Of a stretch of 64,000 bases of DNA, positions 39,603 through 48,010 are shown in pieces. A program made the translations under genes and the position numbers. This DNA comes from Fimbriiglobus ruber. GTDB taxonomy: Bacteria > Planctomycetota > Planctomycetia > Gemmatales > Gemmataceae. The notes below the pieces were generated by a model. That model had not been told where the DNA came from and searched no databases. It worked only from the letters and a program-made list of their open reading frames with translations. Positions within the stretch are counted from its first letter, which is position 1, and each line of letters begins with the position of its first letter. Where the stretch lies: NCBI RefSeq assembly GCF_002197845.1, contig NZ_NIDE01000009.1, forward strand, positions 124,001-188,000, in the 5' to 3' direction.

Positions 39603-40106
39603 TCAGCGTTCGTCCCAGCCGGCGAGAACGCGTTCGAGTTCTTCCTTGTGCCGGGTCTCGTCGGCGATCTGGCTCTCCAGGTTTACCTTGAGGCCGATGT
39701 CCCCGAAGGCATCCGCCTGACGTAGCCGCTCGGTGTAGTTCGCGATCGCTTGCTTCTCGGCCACGAGCGCGTGCCCGAGCATTTCCCGCGGTTGGTCCGC
39801 GGGGGGAACCGGGCGTGGTTCGGTCGTCGGTTCGCCGCCCAGGGAGGCGATCTTGTCCGCGAGGAACTGAGCGTGTCCCTGCTCGTCGGCAATCTCGGCC
39901 TGGAAAAGAGCCCGCAACTCCCGGCGGTACGGGCCCGTCAGCTTGGCCGAGCACTGGATGTACATCACGATGGCCTGGTATTCGCCGGCCAGGTCGTGGT
40001 TGAGGCCCACGATCAGGGCCTCTCGGCCCGATACTTTCGGAGTTGGAGTCTCGTTCACTGCGTTGCGGGCGAATGAGTCGTTTTTCGCCGGTGCTTCTAC
40101 GGGCAT
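39603..40106 (-). CDS. ferritin-like di-iron protein
   Basis: 167 residues with a four-helix bundle. Iron ligands can be placed: Glu in LAGEYQAIVMYIQ, Glu and His in EIADEQGHAQFLADK, Glu in VAEKQAIANYTERL and Glu/His in ESQIADETRHKEEL. The two E-x-x-H helices fit bacterioferritin-like or DUF892/rubrerythrin-type iron proteins. It probably stores or oxidises iron and protects against peroxide. No haem Met of bacterioferritin can be assigned with certainty. Confidence 0.85.
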   Translation of the reverse strand: MPVEAPAKNDSFARNAVNETPTPKVSGREALIVGLNHDLAGEYQAIVMYIQCSAKLTGPYRRELRALFQAEIADEQGHAQFLADKIASLGGEPTTEPRPVPPADQPREMLGHALVAEKQAIANYTERLRQADAFGDIGLKVNLESQIADETRHKEELERVLAGWDER

Positions 40107-40362
40107 GGTTCAAATCGCCTCGTGGTATGAGTTCAGAACTTCGCGTCACTCGCCGGCTCGCCCGAGCGCGTTTCGCCCGCTCTCGGTAAGGCGGCAGGTT
40201 CGATCTGGCGCGCCCGATGGCGAGCGGAAGCCGGTTCGGACTGGCGAATCCGCTCGATGTCCAGAGAAGGCGTTGGCGGCACCGGCAAGACCCCATTCGA
40301 CATCGTGTGGGGTCCCGAGGTCGAGCGACTTCACCGTCACCACGACAATCGCATCGGTGAAC

Positions 40363-40749
40363 TCAGGTGGCCTGAGCCGCCGGTGCGATTCCATCGTGAA
40401 TCCACGTACTGGCCTCGTCGGCCTTGCCCTCGTCGAAGTAGCGGACTATGGCGGTGGTGAACGGCTTGCAGAACACCGCCATTCCCGCCTCCCACCGTTC
40501 GTCCCCGACGAGCGCCAGCCGCTCGATGTGCGAGAAGTGAAACAGGTCGAACTTCAGATCCTCCCACACGGCCCCCGGGGTCCAGCCGTGGAAGTCATTC
40601 ATCCGGACCAGCATCCGGACCTTGCCATGTTCCTTGACGGCGCGATCCACCTCCGGGGTGAAGTGCGCGTAGTCTTCCTTTGCCAGCTTGCCGCTCAGGG
40701 TCAGCATCAGAATCTTCCCGGCCGCGTCCTCGTGCAGTTGGACGGACAT
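40363..40749 (-). CDS. SpoIIAA-like (STAS-superfamily) protein
   Basis: 128 residues. The pattern LMLTLSGKLAKEDYAHFTPE, then VRMLVRMNDFHGWTPGAVWE, DLKFDLFHFSHIERLALVGD and TAIVRYFDEGKADEASTWI fits the SpoIIAA-like family (lipid-binding or STAS-like fold). Such proteins are often found near stress genes, and no phosphorylatable Ser is obvious. It precedes about 250 bases without a convincing gene (40107-40362). Confidence 0.8.
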   Translation of the reverse strand: MSVQLHEDAAGKILMLTLSGKLAKEDYAHFTPEVDRAVKEHGKVRMLVRMNDFHGWTPGAVWEDLKFDLFHFSHIERLALVGDERWEAGMAVFCKPFTTAIVRYFDEGKADEASTWIHDGIAPAAQAT

Positions 40750-40809
40750 CGCGTTCTCGTTCTTGTTGTGAGTTGGGAAACCACGGTAGCAGCCACCAAT
40801 GCACCTCCG

Positions 40810-41220
40810 TCACGATTCGTTTGGCGGTCGCTCGCCGGCTGAACGCTTGAGGAGGGAGGAGCAGACGAGCCGGCGGATCAGCACGCCCGCTGTGGTGTCG
40901 CGACTGGCAGCGTGCGCATCCAGTTCCGCCAGTCGTGATACGGGGAGGAGTAGCGTGACAGAGTGGACATCGGACTCGTCGGACGGCGTGTCGGGTTCCG
41001 AATTCGCCCACAGACCCTCGGCGCTGCAGCGATCGCGCACTCCGGCGAGGTAGAGGCCGATCGCCTCCCGGATCATCTGCCCGATTGTCCGCCGCGCGGA
41101 CCTGGCTCGCTGCTCCAGTTCTGCCAGATGCTCGTCGAGGAGCAGTAGCGGGAACTCGACGCACCCTTCTGCCGGATGAAGTCGTTCGCACGTCGTCCGC
41201 GTTTCGGGAGTCAAGAGCAT
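40810..41220 (-). CDS. protein with two ribbon-helix-helix-like segments
   Basis: 136 residues. Two similar segments can be aligned: EFPLLLLDEHLAELEQRARS with TIGQMIREAIGLYL, and SVTLLLPVSRLAELDAHAAS with TAGVLIRRLVCSSLL. Each has a short strand, a helix and a second helix, as in CopG/Arc-type DNA-binding proteins. Having two in one chain suggests a pseudo-dimer that binds DNA as a monomer or assembles with fewer subunits. The assignment is by pattern only. No toxin gene is adjacent. Confidence 0.6.
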   Translation of the reverse strand: MLLTPETRTTCERLHPAEGCVEFPLLLLDEHLAELEQRARSARRTIGQMIREAIGLYLAGVRDRCSAEGLWANSEPDTPSDESDVHSVTLLLPVSRLAELDAHAASRDTTAGVLIRRLVCSSLLKRSAGERPPNES

Positions 41221-41316
41221 GGGAGCTGCCCGCGTAGTGCCTTTATGTCGCCGCCCGTGCCGATTTCGTTCAGGTCGGTGGCCATTTCGTCGGGGCCGAC
41301 TCTTGAATCAACGGAC

Positions 41317-42213
41317 TCATTTCGAGGCCGAGATCCCCGCGGGAATGCGTCCGTTCGCCGTCGGCCCGACCCCGCCGAGCGATTCGGATGAGACCGGATC
41401 GTTCGGGTTCCCGGGTGTTCCGTTTGTATGCGTGGAGGAATTCGCACCGGCCGGCGCGTGTTTCAGGAACGGCGCCAACAGTTCGATCGGCAGCGGAAAA
41501 ATGATGGTGGAATTCTTATCGGCGGCGACTTCCGCGAGGGCCTGCAGGTAGCGCATCTGCATCGCCATCGGATAGGGGGTCATAATCTCGGCGGCTTCCC
41601 GGAGTTTGGTGGCGGCCTGGAACTCTCCCTGTGCGTTGATCACCTTCGCCCGCCGAGCGCGTTCGGCCTCGGCCTGGGCGGCCATCGATCGCTTCATCGG
41701 CTCGGGCAGGTCCACGTCCTTGACCTCCACGACGGAGACCTTGATCCCCCACGGTTCGGTGTGCCCGTCGATGATCTCCTGCAAACGATGGTTCACCTTG
41801 TCCCGCTCCGTCAGGAGCTCGTCGAGTTCCGCTTGCCCCAGCGTGCTCCGCAACGTGGTCAGGGCCACCTGGGATGTCGCGTACATGAAATTTTCTACCA
41901 CCAACACGGCTTTCATCGGATCGACGACCCGGTAATAGAGCACGGCGTCGACCTTGACCGAGACGTTGTCCCGGGTGATCACGTCCTGCGGCTCGATCAC
42001 TTTCGCTACGGTCCGCAAGTCCACGCGCACCATGCGATCCACCGGTACGAACACCAGGATCAGACCCGGTCCCTTGGCCTTGGGCATGGCATGACCGAGG
42101 CGGAAAATCACCCCGCGCTCGTACTCGTTCAGGACCCGGATGCAACTCAGCAGGTACAGGACCACCAACCCCAGCGCCATCACCACACCGATCGCGGTGT
42201 CAGTCATCCACAT
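41317..42213 (-). CDS. SPFH/Band 7 membrane protein (slipin-like)
   Basis: 298 residues from the ATG at 42213, preceded by AAGGAG. One N-terminal membrane helix ([20 protein letters not shown]), then the SPFH domain: [60 protein letters not shown] and [20 protein letters not shown]. An Ala/Glu-rich helix follows ([20 protein letters not shown]). The family builds membrane scaffolds linked to envelope stress. The tail after residue 240 is Pro/Asn/Gly-rich. No NfeD partner gene is adjacent. Confidence 0.93.
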   Translation of the reverse strand: MWMTDTAIGVVMALGLVVLYLLSCIRVLNEYERGVIFRLGHAMPKAKGPGLILVFVPVDRMVRVDLRTVAKVIEPQDVITRDNVSVKVDAVLYYRVVDPMKAVLVVENFMYATSQVALTTLRSTLGQAELDELLTERDKVNHRLQEIIDGHTEPWGIKVSVVEVKDVDLPEPMKRSMAAQAEAERARRAKVINAQGEFQAATKLREAAEIMTPYPMAMQMRYLQALAEVAADKNSTIIFPLPIELLAPFLKHAPAGANSSTHTNGTPGNPNDPVSSESLGGVGPTANGRIPAGISASK

Positions 42214-42259
42214 GGTGGAAGCTCCTTGAGTGTCGTTAAGAAACAGTCGACGTCGTGCC

Positions 42260-42607
42260 CTATCGGGACGACGGAGGGCGGTGGAGCGATGCCTTCTGCT
42301 GCGGACCGCGGGGGTGGTCGGGCGTTGGATCCAACATGGGGCGGACTTGCGGAGGGACGGAGGGTGACTCCGACTCCGAATCAAGGTTCCCGCCCGCTCC
42401 ACCGATCGCGGCCCCGGCCGCCGTAGCGTCCGCCCGGTGAACCCAGAGTTCGACCGAGCCGGGGAGTGCCGTCCCCAACCCGGCGGTCAGGTTGTCACCG
42501 ACAACGCGGGACTCGATCCCGGCAGCCCGCAAGAGGTCGTGCCAGGACTGAACCTGAATCAGGGACCCACTCGCGACGTCAACAATGTCATTCGCGCCCC
42601 CAGTCAT
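42260..42607 (-). CDS. DUF2007-like putative signal-transducing protein
   Basis: 115 residues, starting after GAGGAG. The N-terminal 65 residues, [20 protein letters not shown] with [20 protein letters not shown] and [19 protein letters not shown], follow the DUF2007 pattern (small ferredoxin-like domain). The rest is a Pro/Ser-rich tail, possibly disordered. Function is unknown. It is directly upstream of the SPFH gene on the same strand and may be co-transcribed with it. Confidence 0.7.
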   Translation of the reverse strand: MTGGANDIVDVASGSLIQVQSWHDLLRAAGIESRVVGDNLTAGLGTALPGSVELWVHRADATAAGAAIGGAGGNLDSESESPSVPPQVRPMLDPTPDHPRGPQQKASLHRPPSSR

Positions 42608-42674
42608 TTCATCTCCTCAATTGGTTGTTCACTCCCAGCCCCAGCCGCGGTCACCGGGCAACGTCGCAGCGGTC

Positions 42675-42839
42675 TCAGAAGCCGTAGGGGAGGCGGCCGA
42701 GGAACAGTAGAATCACGACAATTACCAGAATCAGACTCAGCACACCGCTAGGGGCGTATCCCCAATTCTGGTTGTAGTTCCAGCGTGGAAAGGCACCCAA
42801 GAGAAGTAGGATTACAATCACCAGTAAGATCAAACCCAT
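42675..42839 (-). CDS. DUF3309 small membrane protein (54 aa)
   Basis: An ATG at 42839 opens MGLILLVIVILLLLGAFPRW, then a short polar loop (NYNQNWGYAPSG) and VLSLILVIVVILLFLGRLPY with a final GF. Two hydrophobic helices around a Trp/Tyr/Asn loop match the DUF3309 family, common in stress-related clusters. It is too short for usual ORF cut-offs but coding is clear. It lies between the DUF2007-like gene and the repeat lipoprotein. Confidence 0.8.
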   Translation of the reverse strand: MGLILLVIVILLLLGAFPRWNYNQNWGYAPSGVLSLILVIVVILLFLGRLPYGF

Positions 42840-42924
42840 AGGGCACCCTACATAGTCGATGGTCTGAGATCAGGTAACGGTCGCCGACGTGAACGACGCA
42901 GCGGCAATCGGAAACGCCCGAGTG

Positions 42925-43644
42925 CTACTTCTTGACGGTCACCTTGAAGGTCGCTTCCTGCGTCATGCCGCCGCCCGAGGCCGTCACCGTCACCTTGTGG
43001 TCGTCTATCGCTTTGGCGTTGGGGGTGGCCTTCAGCGTCAACTTGGCGCTGGTCGCGTCCTTGGAGATGGACAGGTCCTTCTCCATAATGCTGACACCTT
43101 CGGGAAGGTCGGTGAACTTCAACTCCACGGGGGCGTTGAACTTCTCCCGGGCGACTTCGACATTGATCGTGGCCGTCTCGTTCTGCTTGATGCTCGTGTC
43201 ATACGGAGCCTTCAGAGTCAGCTTTTTTGCGGCAAGAGAGCCCTTGACGGTCACCTTGAAAGTGACGTCCTCCGTCATGCCGCCGCCCGAGGCCGTCACC
43301 GTCACCTTGTGGTCGTCTATCGCTTTGGCGTCGGGGTTAGCCTTCAGCGTCAACTTGGCGCTGGTCGCGTCCTTGGAGATGGACAGGTCCTTCTCCATAA
43401 TGCTGACACCTTCGGGAAGGTCGGTGAACTTCAACTCCACGGGAGCGTTGAACTTCTCCCGAGTGACGTTGACGTTGATCGTGGACGTATCACCCGCCTC
43501 AATGCTGGTGTCAGACGGACCTTTCACGCTCAGCTTTTTGCCTCCCTCTCCCTCCGTAGTCTTCGATTCCCTTGAGCATCCGCTGCCAGACATCAGCAGG
43601 GCGACAATGAACAGACCTGTGGTGGCGAACGAGAAACACTTCAT
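42925..43644 (-). CDS. lipoprotein with two tandem beta-rich repeats
   Basis: 239 residues. A signal peptide with lipobox (FIVALLMSGSGC) is followed by two units of about 104 residues. Each contains EKFNAPVELKFTDLPEGVSI, MEKDLSISKDATSAKLTLKA and IDDHKVTVTASGGGMT, consistent with Ig-like or PKD-like extracellular domains. The two copies are nearly identical in DNA with a 312-bp offset, pointing to a recent duplication. The IS-disrupted lipoprotein at 7319-8710 has a distantly similar domain. Confidence 0.85.
   Translation of the reverse strand: MKCFSFATTGLFIVALLMSGSGCSRESKTTEGEGGKKLSVKGPSDTSIEAGDTSTINVNVTREKFNAPVELKFTDLPEGVSIMEKDLSISKDATSAKLTLKANPDAKAIDDHKVTVTASGGGMTEDVTFKVTVKGSLAAKKLTLKAPYDTSIKQNETATINVEVAREKFNAPVELKFTDLPEGVSIMEKDLSISKDATSAKLTLKATPNAKAIDDHKVTVTASGGGMTQEATFKVTVKK
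42961..43480. repeat. direct tandem repeat, 312-bp period
   Basis: The segment starting CGTCATGCCGCCGCCCGAGG at 42961 recurs at 43273. About 200 aligned bases differ at only a handful of positions. The repeat lies inside the lipoprotein gene and keeps the reading frame (104 codons). Such a repeat can expand or contract by recombination. Confidence 0.85.
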
Positions 43645-43760
43645 CGAAGAATCCTCCTAGAGAACACCTGAATGGGCGATTGATTCGTTTTGTTCCGTCA
43701 TTAGCGCGGTTGTGAGATCCGCGCCGCGGACCTGGGGCCCCTGTCGGCGCCGCACTCCGT

Positions 43761-44504
43761 TCAGGCCACGGTGACCGCCTTCTCCCGCAACATCTGGTCG
43801 ATGACGGCCAGCTTCCGATGGATCCGCAGCACGTTTCTCAACTGAATCGTTGGGCTGTTCGGACCGCCCGAATGGATCATCAGATCCCCGGTCCCGAGGC
43901 CTAGAACCCAGTGCCGGAACGCGTCGCTCCGTTTTTTCTCCACGACCGTTCCTTCCGCGGGCATCACCGTCTCCCCGTCACCAACCTCAAGGACATAACG
44001 AATCTGACTGTGATCGAAGATGACATAATGCATCCGGTCATACACGCAGAGCACAACCACCCAGCCCACGAACAACGGAATACCGATGCACAGATACCCC
44101 AGCGCGTTGATCCGGATCTCCAGTCCGTCGAGAAATGTGAGTATGTTGCCCCACCAACCCAGCCAGGCGAGCGCGATTCCCGCGGTGATCAGCCCCATGA
44201 TCACAACCACAGAAACCATCCCGCGGAGGAGGACGGTGCTGGACATGACGACCGCAAGAAGAGTCATCACGAAGACTAGCCCCGGGAGGTTGGTATCGGT
44301 CACCGTAACACCCCCGGATCGGTCCCTTTCGGCGTACGTCGCTCCCGCGAGAATGAAGCACAACAGCCAGACCGGCCACCAGTACAGGAGGCTCGAGTGG
44401 CCGTAAATCACGATCTGAGCGGCCCCTGCTTTCGTGGCGGGCCGCAGCACGTTGTAAACCGTAACGGCCGTGGGCGGAGGCGCCGGGGGTGTGGAAGGTG
44501 TCAT
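43761..44504 (-). CDS. membrane protein with a PH-like C-terminal domain
   Basis: 247 residues from the ATG at 44504 (MTPSTPPAPPPTAVTVYNVL). Four or five hydrophobic segments (WWPVWLLCFILAGATYA, LVFVMTLLAVVMSSTVLL, GMVSVVVIMGLITAGIALAW, YLCIGIPLFVGWVVVLCVYD) precede a soluble end (YVIFDHSQIRYVLEVGDGET, GDLMIHSGGPNSPTIQLRNV). The last part resembles bacterial PH/YdbS-like domains. Function is unknown. It is transcribed away from the hairpin at 44564-44623. Confidence 0.7.
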   Translation of the reverse strand: MTPSTPPAPPPTAVTVYNVLRPATKAGAAQIVIYGHSSLLYWWPVWLLCFILAGATYAERDRSGGVTVTDTNLPGLVFVMTLLAVVMSSTVLLRGMVSVVVIMGLITAGIALAWLGWWGNILTFLDGLEIRINALGYLCIGIPLFVGWVVVLCVYDRMHYVIFDHSQIRYVLEVGDGETVMPAEGTVVEKKRSDAFRHWVLGLGTGDLMIHSGGPNSPTIQLRNVLRIHRKLAVIDQMLREKAVTVA

Positions 44505-44563
44505 GACATCGGTCTTCACGGCTTCACCAGGGTGTAAGAATCCAGTGGCATCCATTCGAGCCG

Positions 44564-44623
44564 GACCTCGCCCACGGACAGAACTCCGTCCGGTCATACG
44601 GAGTTCTGTCCGTGGGCGAGGTC
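44564..44623. repeat. perfect 26-bp inverted repeat with an 8-bp loop
   Basis: Bases 44564-44589 are exactly complementary to 44598-44623, leaving the loop CCGGTCAT. Beyond one mismatch the pairing continues for about four more bases. There is no T-run on either side, so it is not a standard terminator. It sits 60 bases upstream of the membrane-protein ATG at 44504 and about 235 bases before the dispersed repeat at 44857. Neither arm is coding. Confidence 0.9.
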
Positions 44624-44856
44624 GGGCTGGACGGATGGTGTCGATCTCCGCCCTCCCCGCTACTGCCCGGACGATCCGACGAGTGGTGAGAAGTGATCGA
44701 AAACTGTCCGATCGACGAGCCGGGGCGTTCGTTCGGTCCGGGTGCGGAGAAGGCGGATGACCCTCGGTTCGTCATGATTCTGCCTTCGGAGATGACTCCG
44801 ACACTCCGCGGTTAACTTCCGGTTTGACTCTCCGGCGTTAACAGTATCGCGGCACG

Positions 44857-45079
44857 TCGAGGGAGTGTTGACAGTCGATCGGGGAAAGACAGGTCGGGAA
44901 AAGTCGCAGAGTTGATGTCAGGAGATCGCGAAAGTGACGTATCCGGGCCACCGGCGGGACGACTGGATTGAGGCGGACCAGGCGTAAAGTCGGTCCAGCT
45001 ATTATAGTTAGAACGCGGATGCTGATTCGCGCGTCCGACCACACCGCGACCCGCAAGGACGTGGGGTCGGGGTTTCCCT
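44857..45079. repeat. dispersed intergenic repeat, copy 1, left part
   Basis: This 223-bp stretch aligns along its whole length, with almost no gaps, with 58551-58772 (222 bp). The strongest shared block is GGTCGGGAAAAGTCGCAGAG followed by TTGATGTCAGGAGA. The repeat continues after the IS at 46794-46873. No convincing protein is encoded, although both copies can be read in the minus frame with similar short peptides. The intact copy lies upstream of a PPOX gene. Confidence 0.75.
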
Positions 45080-45165
45080 AGAGTGATCGGAAGTTGGGCT
45101 GGCATCCCGATATTTGTTCGGTTCTACTCGGGAAAAGTGTTTCGTCCCACCGGGCCGGAGGCCCT

Positions 45166-46745
45166 ATGAGTACGGCGACCACCTTCCAGACCCCGCCCCG
45201 GATTCTGATCCCCAAGCTGGTACGATCCCGGGACGCCTGGAAAGCCAAGGCCACGGCCCGCAAAGCCGACCGCAAAGCCCTGGCGATCCGCGTCCGGGAT
45301 CTCGAACGCTCGCGCGAGCACCACCGCCAGCGGGCCGACCAACTCGCCCAACAGGTCGCACAACTCGAGCAGCAGGTCGCACAACTCGGCCTCCGACCGG
45401 GCGTGGCGGGCGATCCGTCGACCGCCCCCCTGGTGATCCCGGACGGCCCAAAAAAAGTACCGCCCCCCGGGGTGGGCATTTCCCCCTCGGCGTTGTCCAC
45501 CTCGCCGTAACGCTCGTCCGCCAAGCCGGCCTGTCGTTCCGCGGGACGGCCGCCACCCTGGCCGTCGTGGCCGCCCTCGGGAACCCGACCCTCGCGGCCG
45601 AGCGGGTGCCGTGTGCGACGACCGTGCGGTCGTGGGTCCTCCGCCTCGGGTACGCCCAACTCACCCGCCCCCTGAGTCACGACCACCGGTGGGCGTGGCT
45701 CGTTGACCACACCATCCAGATCGGATCCCAGAAGTTGCTCGCCATTGTCGGCGTGGTCCTCGACCACGCCCCGTTCGGCGTCCGCCCCCTGGAGCGGGCG
45801 GATCTGCACCTGGTCGACTTGGTTCCGATGGACACCTCGAACCATGCGCGGGTCGACGCCGCGTTGCAGCGGGCGGTTGCCCGAACCGGTCCCCCGCGGC
45901 AGATCGTGTCCGACGGGGCGACCGATCTGTGCAAGGGAATCCAGGACTTCCGAGCCCGGCATCCGGACACCCTCGGGGTCCCGGATGTGGCCCATCACGT
46001 GGCCAACTTGCTCAAGCACTACTGGGAGGCCGACCCCCAGTGGACGGCGTTCGTCGGCCGGATGACGGCGACGGCCGCCACCCTTCGCCAAACCCGGGCC
46101 GCCCATCTGGTGGCCCCGAAGCTGCGGGCCAAGGCCCGGTACATGAGTGTGGCCACGTTCGTCCGGTTCGGTCGCCTCGTGGCGGCCAAACTCCGGGCCG
46201 CAACGCCCGACCCGGAGGTCGTGACGCACTACGGGTGGGTGGCCGCGTATGCCGACGCGTTGACCGTGTGGCACGAGCAACACGCCCTCGTCCAGGCGAC
46301 CCTCCGGATCGTGCGGGTCGAGGGGTTGTTCGCCCGCACCCCGACACTCGTGGACGACGAGTGGGCTCGCCTCACCCTCTCCGACCACCCGACCACCGTC
46401 CGGTTGCGGAATCGGTTGCGGGCGTACGTCGACCGGTGGAGCCGGGCCGCCCACCCGGGTGAGCGGTTGATCGGGAGTACCGAGATCCTGGAATCGGCGT
46501 TCGGCCTCCAGAAGCGGTTGTCCCGGGATCAAGCCGCGAGCGGGTTCACCGGGTTGAGCTTGGGTGTGGGCGCGATGATCGGAACCGCGACCCCCGAGCA
46601 GACACTCGCGGACATGGATCGCGTGCCCGAGAAAGTCGTCCAGAACTGGACCCAGCGGATGTTCGGACCAACGGTCCAATGGTTGCGTCGCCAGTTTGCC
46701 CGGACCGACACTCCCCCGGAACAAACCGTACCAAATCCAGGATGA
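45166..46745 (+). CDS. transposase OrfAB, frameshift fusion
   Basis: OrfA starts at the ATG at 45166 (MSTATTFQTPPRILIPKLVR), is a highly charged coiled coil (RQRADQLAQQVAQLEQQVAQ) and ends at 45510. A second frame, minus one relative to OrfA, is open to 46745. It has HLAVTLVRQAGLSFRGTAAT, the Asp in AWLVDHTIQIGSQKLL, the Asp in QIVSDGATDLCKGIQDF and the Glu in STEILESAFGLQKRLS. The frames overlap at A7 (45450-45456), the classic slippery site, so a fusion transposase by -1 frameshifting is likely. The IS family is not recognised. Confidence 0.8.
45450..45456 (+). promoter_or_regulatory. A7 slippery heptamer for -1 frameshifting
   Basis: The run CCCAAAAAAAGTACC lies in the overlap of the two transposase frames. 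Slipping back one base at AAA-AAA moves OrfA into the catalytic frame. A GC-rich stretch with CCCCCCGGGGTGGG follows within ten bases and could form the stimulatory structure. The same logic is known for IS1- and IS3-type elements. Confidence 0.7.
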
Positions 46746-46793
46746 ACTCAAACAACCAACAACCCCAACTTCCGATCAGCCTAGGGTTTCCCT

Positions 46794-46873
46794 GACACCG
46801 AACGACCGATTTGCCGAGTCGCTTTCGAATTTACCCCCTTCCGACGCATGCCGGACGACTGAGTCAATAGCTG
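46794..46873. repeat. dispersed intergenic repeat, copy 1, right part
   Basis: It continues the copy interrupted by the IS, aligning with 58773-58853. Shared features are GACAC, CCGATTT, TCGCTTTCGA, a C-rich run and CCGACG. The end of the repeat lies about 60 bases before the small membrane-protein gene at 46935, mirroring the position of copy 2 before the PPOX gene. Confidence 0.7.
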
Positions 46874-46934
46874 ATTTCGCGGATCATCGCCCGTCTCCTA
46901 GGATCCCCCTCCGCGAGCAAGAGGGACGAAAATC

Positions 46935-47108
46935 ATGAAGCGTAAATGGCTGATCGTTGTTCTGATCGTCGCGATTGCGGCGAGCGTTGGCGTGATCTGG
47001 TGGTACGAACGCCGCTCGCCCGAGCCTACCGAAGTAGTGATGTTCGAAAAAGGGGCTCCTTGCCACGGATGCCCTATACCGGTCAGAAAGTCCAGAGCAC
47101 GTGCGTGA
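46935..47108 (+). CDS. small single-helix membrane protein
   Basis: 57 residues: MKRKWLIVVLIVAIAASVGV with IWWYERR forms an N-terminal membrane anchor. A short periplasmic part follows with a Cys-x-x-Cys (APCHGCP). After GAPCHGC the other frame reads PYTGQKVQSTCVKTVRAGPK and NV to a TGA at 47140, which looks more natural and could mean a one-base slip. The CxxC suggests metal or redox binding. It follows the dispersed repeat and is the only plus-strand gene between the IS and PPK2. Confidence 0.55.
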   Translation: MKRKWLIVVLIVAIAASVGVIWWYERRSPEPTEVVMFEKGAPCHGCPIPVRKSRARA

Positions 47109-47158
47109 AGACCGTGAGGGCAGGCCCAAAAAACGTATGAATACTATATCTTCTATTC

Positions 47159-47989
47159 TCAAGCCTCCTTGGCCGCGTGATACTCACGACGAATGTATTC
47201 TAAATCCACCTTGGGTTCGGGGCGTTTCATCTTCAGTGCTTCCAGGTACTCCACAACGATCCGGGCCACCGCGAGATTCCGAAACCACTTGTGGTTCGCC
47301 GGGATCACGAACCAGGGGGCGGATTCGGTGCTGCACCGAGACAACGCCTCCTCGTAGGCCGCCTCGTACTCGGCCCAAAAGGTCCGCTCCTTGTAGTCGG
47401 CCTCGCTGATCTTCCATTGCTTGGCCGGATCGTCGAGCCGGTCCTTGAAGCGCCTCAGCTGCTCCTGCTTGGAGACGTGCAGGTAGAACTTGAGGATGTG
47501 GGTGTCACTCTCGACGAGTTCCTTCTCGAACCCGTTGATCTGGTCGTACCGTTGGGACCAGACCGCTCGCGGGACCAGGTCGTGGACGCGGACGACGAGC
47601 ACGTCCTCGTAGTGCGAGCGGTTGAAGATCCCGATTTCCCCCTTCGCCGGCGTGGCCCGGTGGATGCGCCAGAGGAAATCGTGGGCGGCTTCCTCGGCAG
47701 ACGGTTGCTTGAACCCGGCCACCCGGCAGCCTTGGGGGTTCATCGCCCCCAGGACGTGGCCGATCGTCCCGTCCTTGCCCGCGGTGTCCATCCCTTGCAG
47801 ACAGATCAAAAGAGAGCCGCGTCCGTCCGCGTAGAACAGCTCTTGTAGGTCCCGCAGCTTCGTACGATCTTGCTCGATCTCCTCGGTCGCTTCCGTGTGG
47901 CTTTTGTGGTGGCCCTTGAACCCCGGATCGAAGTTCTTGAGCTTCACGGCGCTGCCGGGCGCCACCCGGAACCGATTGACGTATTTCAC
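47159..47989 (-). CDS. ppk2: polyphosphate kinase 2 family protein
   Basis: Transfers phosphate between polyphosphate and nucleotides. 276 residues, normal for a one-domain PPK2. Motifs: the Walker A region LLICLQGMDTAGKDGTIGHV, the lid RVAGFKQPSAEEAAHDFLWR, the Walker B region IGIFNRSHYEDVLVVRVH and FYLHVSKQEQLRRFKDRLDD. I cannot decide between AMP-, ADP- or dual-specific classes from sequence alone. It is convergent with nothing and sits 21 bases downstream of the P-type ATPase, so they may be co-transcribed. Confidence 0.92.
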   Translation of the reverse strand: MKYVNRFRVAPGSAVKLKNFDPGFKGHHKSHTEATEEIEQDRTKLRDLQELFYADGRGSLLICLQGMDTAGKDGTIGHVLGAMNPQGCRVAGFKQPSAEEAAHDFLWRIHRATPAKGEIGIFNRSHYEDVLVVRVHDLVPRAVWSQRYDQINGFEKELVESDTHILKFYLHVSKQEQLRRFKDRLDDPAKQWKISEADYKERTFWAEYEAAYEEALSRCSTESAPWFVIPANHKWFRNLAVARIVVEYLEALKMKRPEPKVDLEYIRREYHAAKEA

Positions 47990-48010
47990 CTGGATCCTCC
48001 TCTCAACTGG

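Larger units (their letters stand above)
45080..46783. mobile_element. insertion sequence inside the dispersed repeat
   Basis: Inverted ends share TGATCGGAAGTTGGG (left 45084-45098; right as its complement near 46763-46777). The flanks repeat GGGTTTCCCT at 45070-45079 and 46784-46793. Alignment to the uninterrupted repeat copy at 58.55 kb shows exactly where the element entered, with one duplication removed. The 1,704-bp element encodes a two-frame DDE transposase on the plus strand. Confidence 0.85.

Noticed and set aside
40146-40394. Small open frame after the SpoIIAA-like gene
   Set aside because: Low-complexity composition, overlaps the end of the real gene and lacks a ribosome site.
44812-45105. 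Minus-strand frame sharing LSRSPDINSATFPD with a frame at 58497-58919
   Set aside because: The similarity follows from the shared DNA repeat. Neither frame has a good start, and the flanking sequence diverges; a codon-substitution test on more copies would be decisive.
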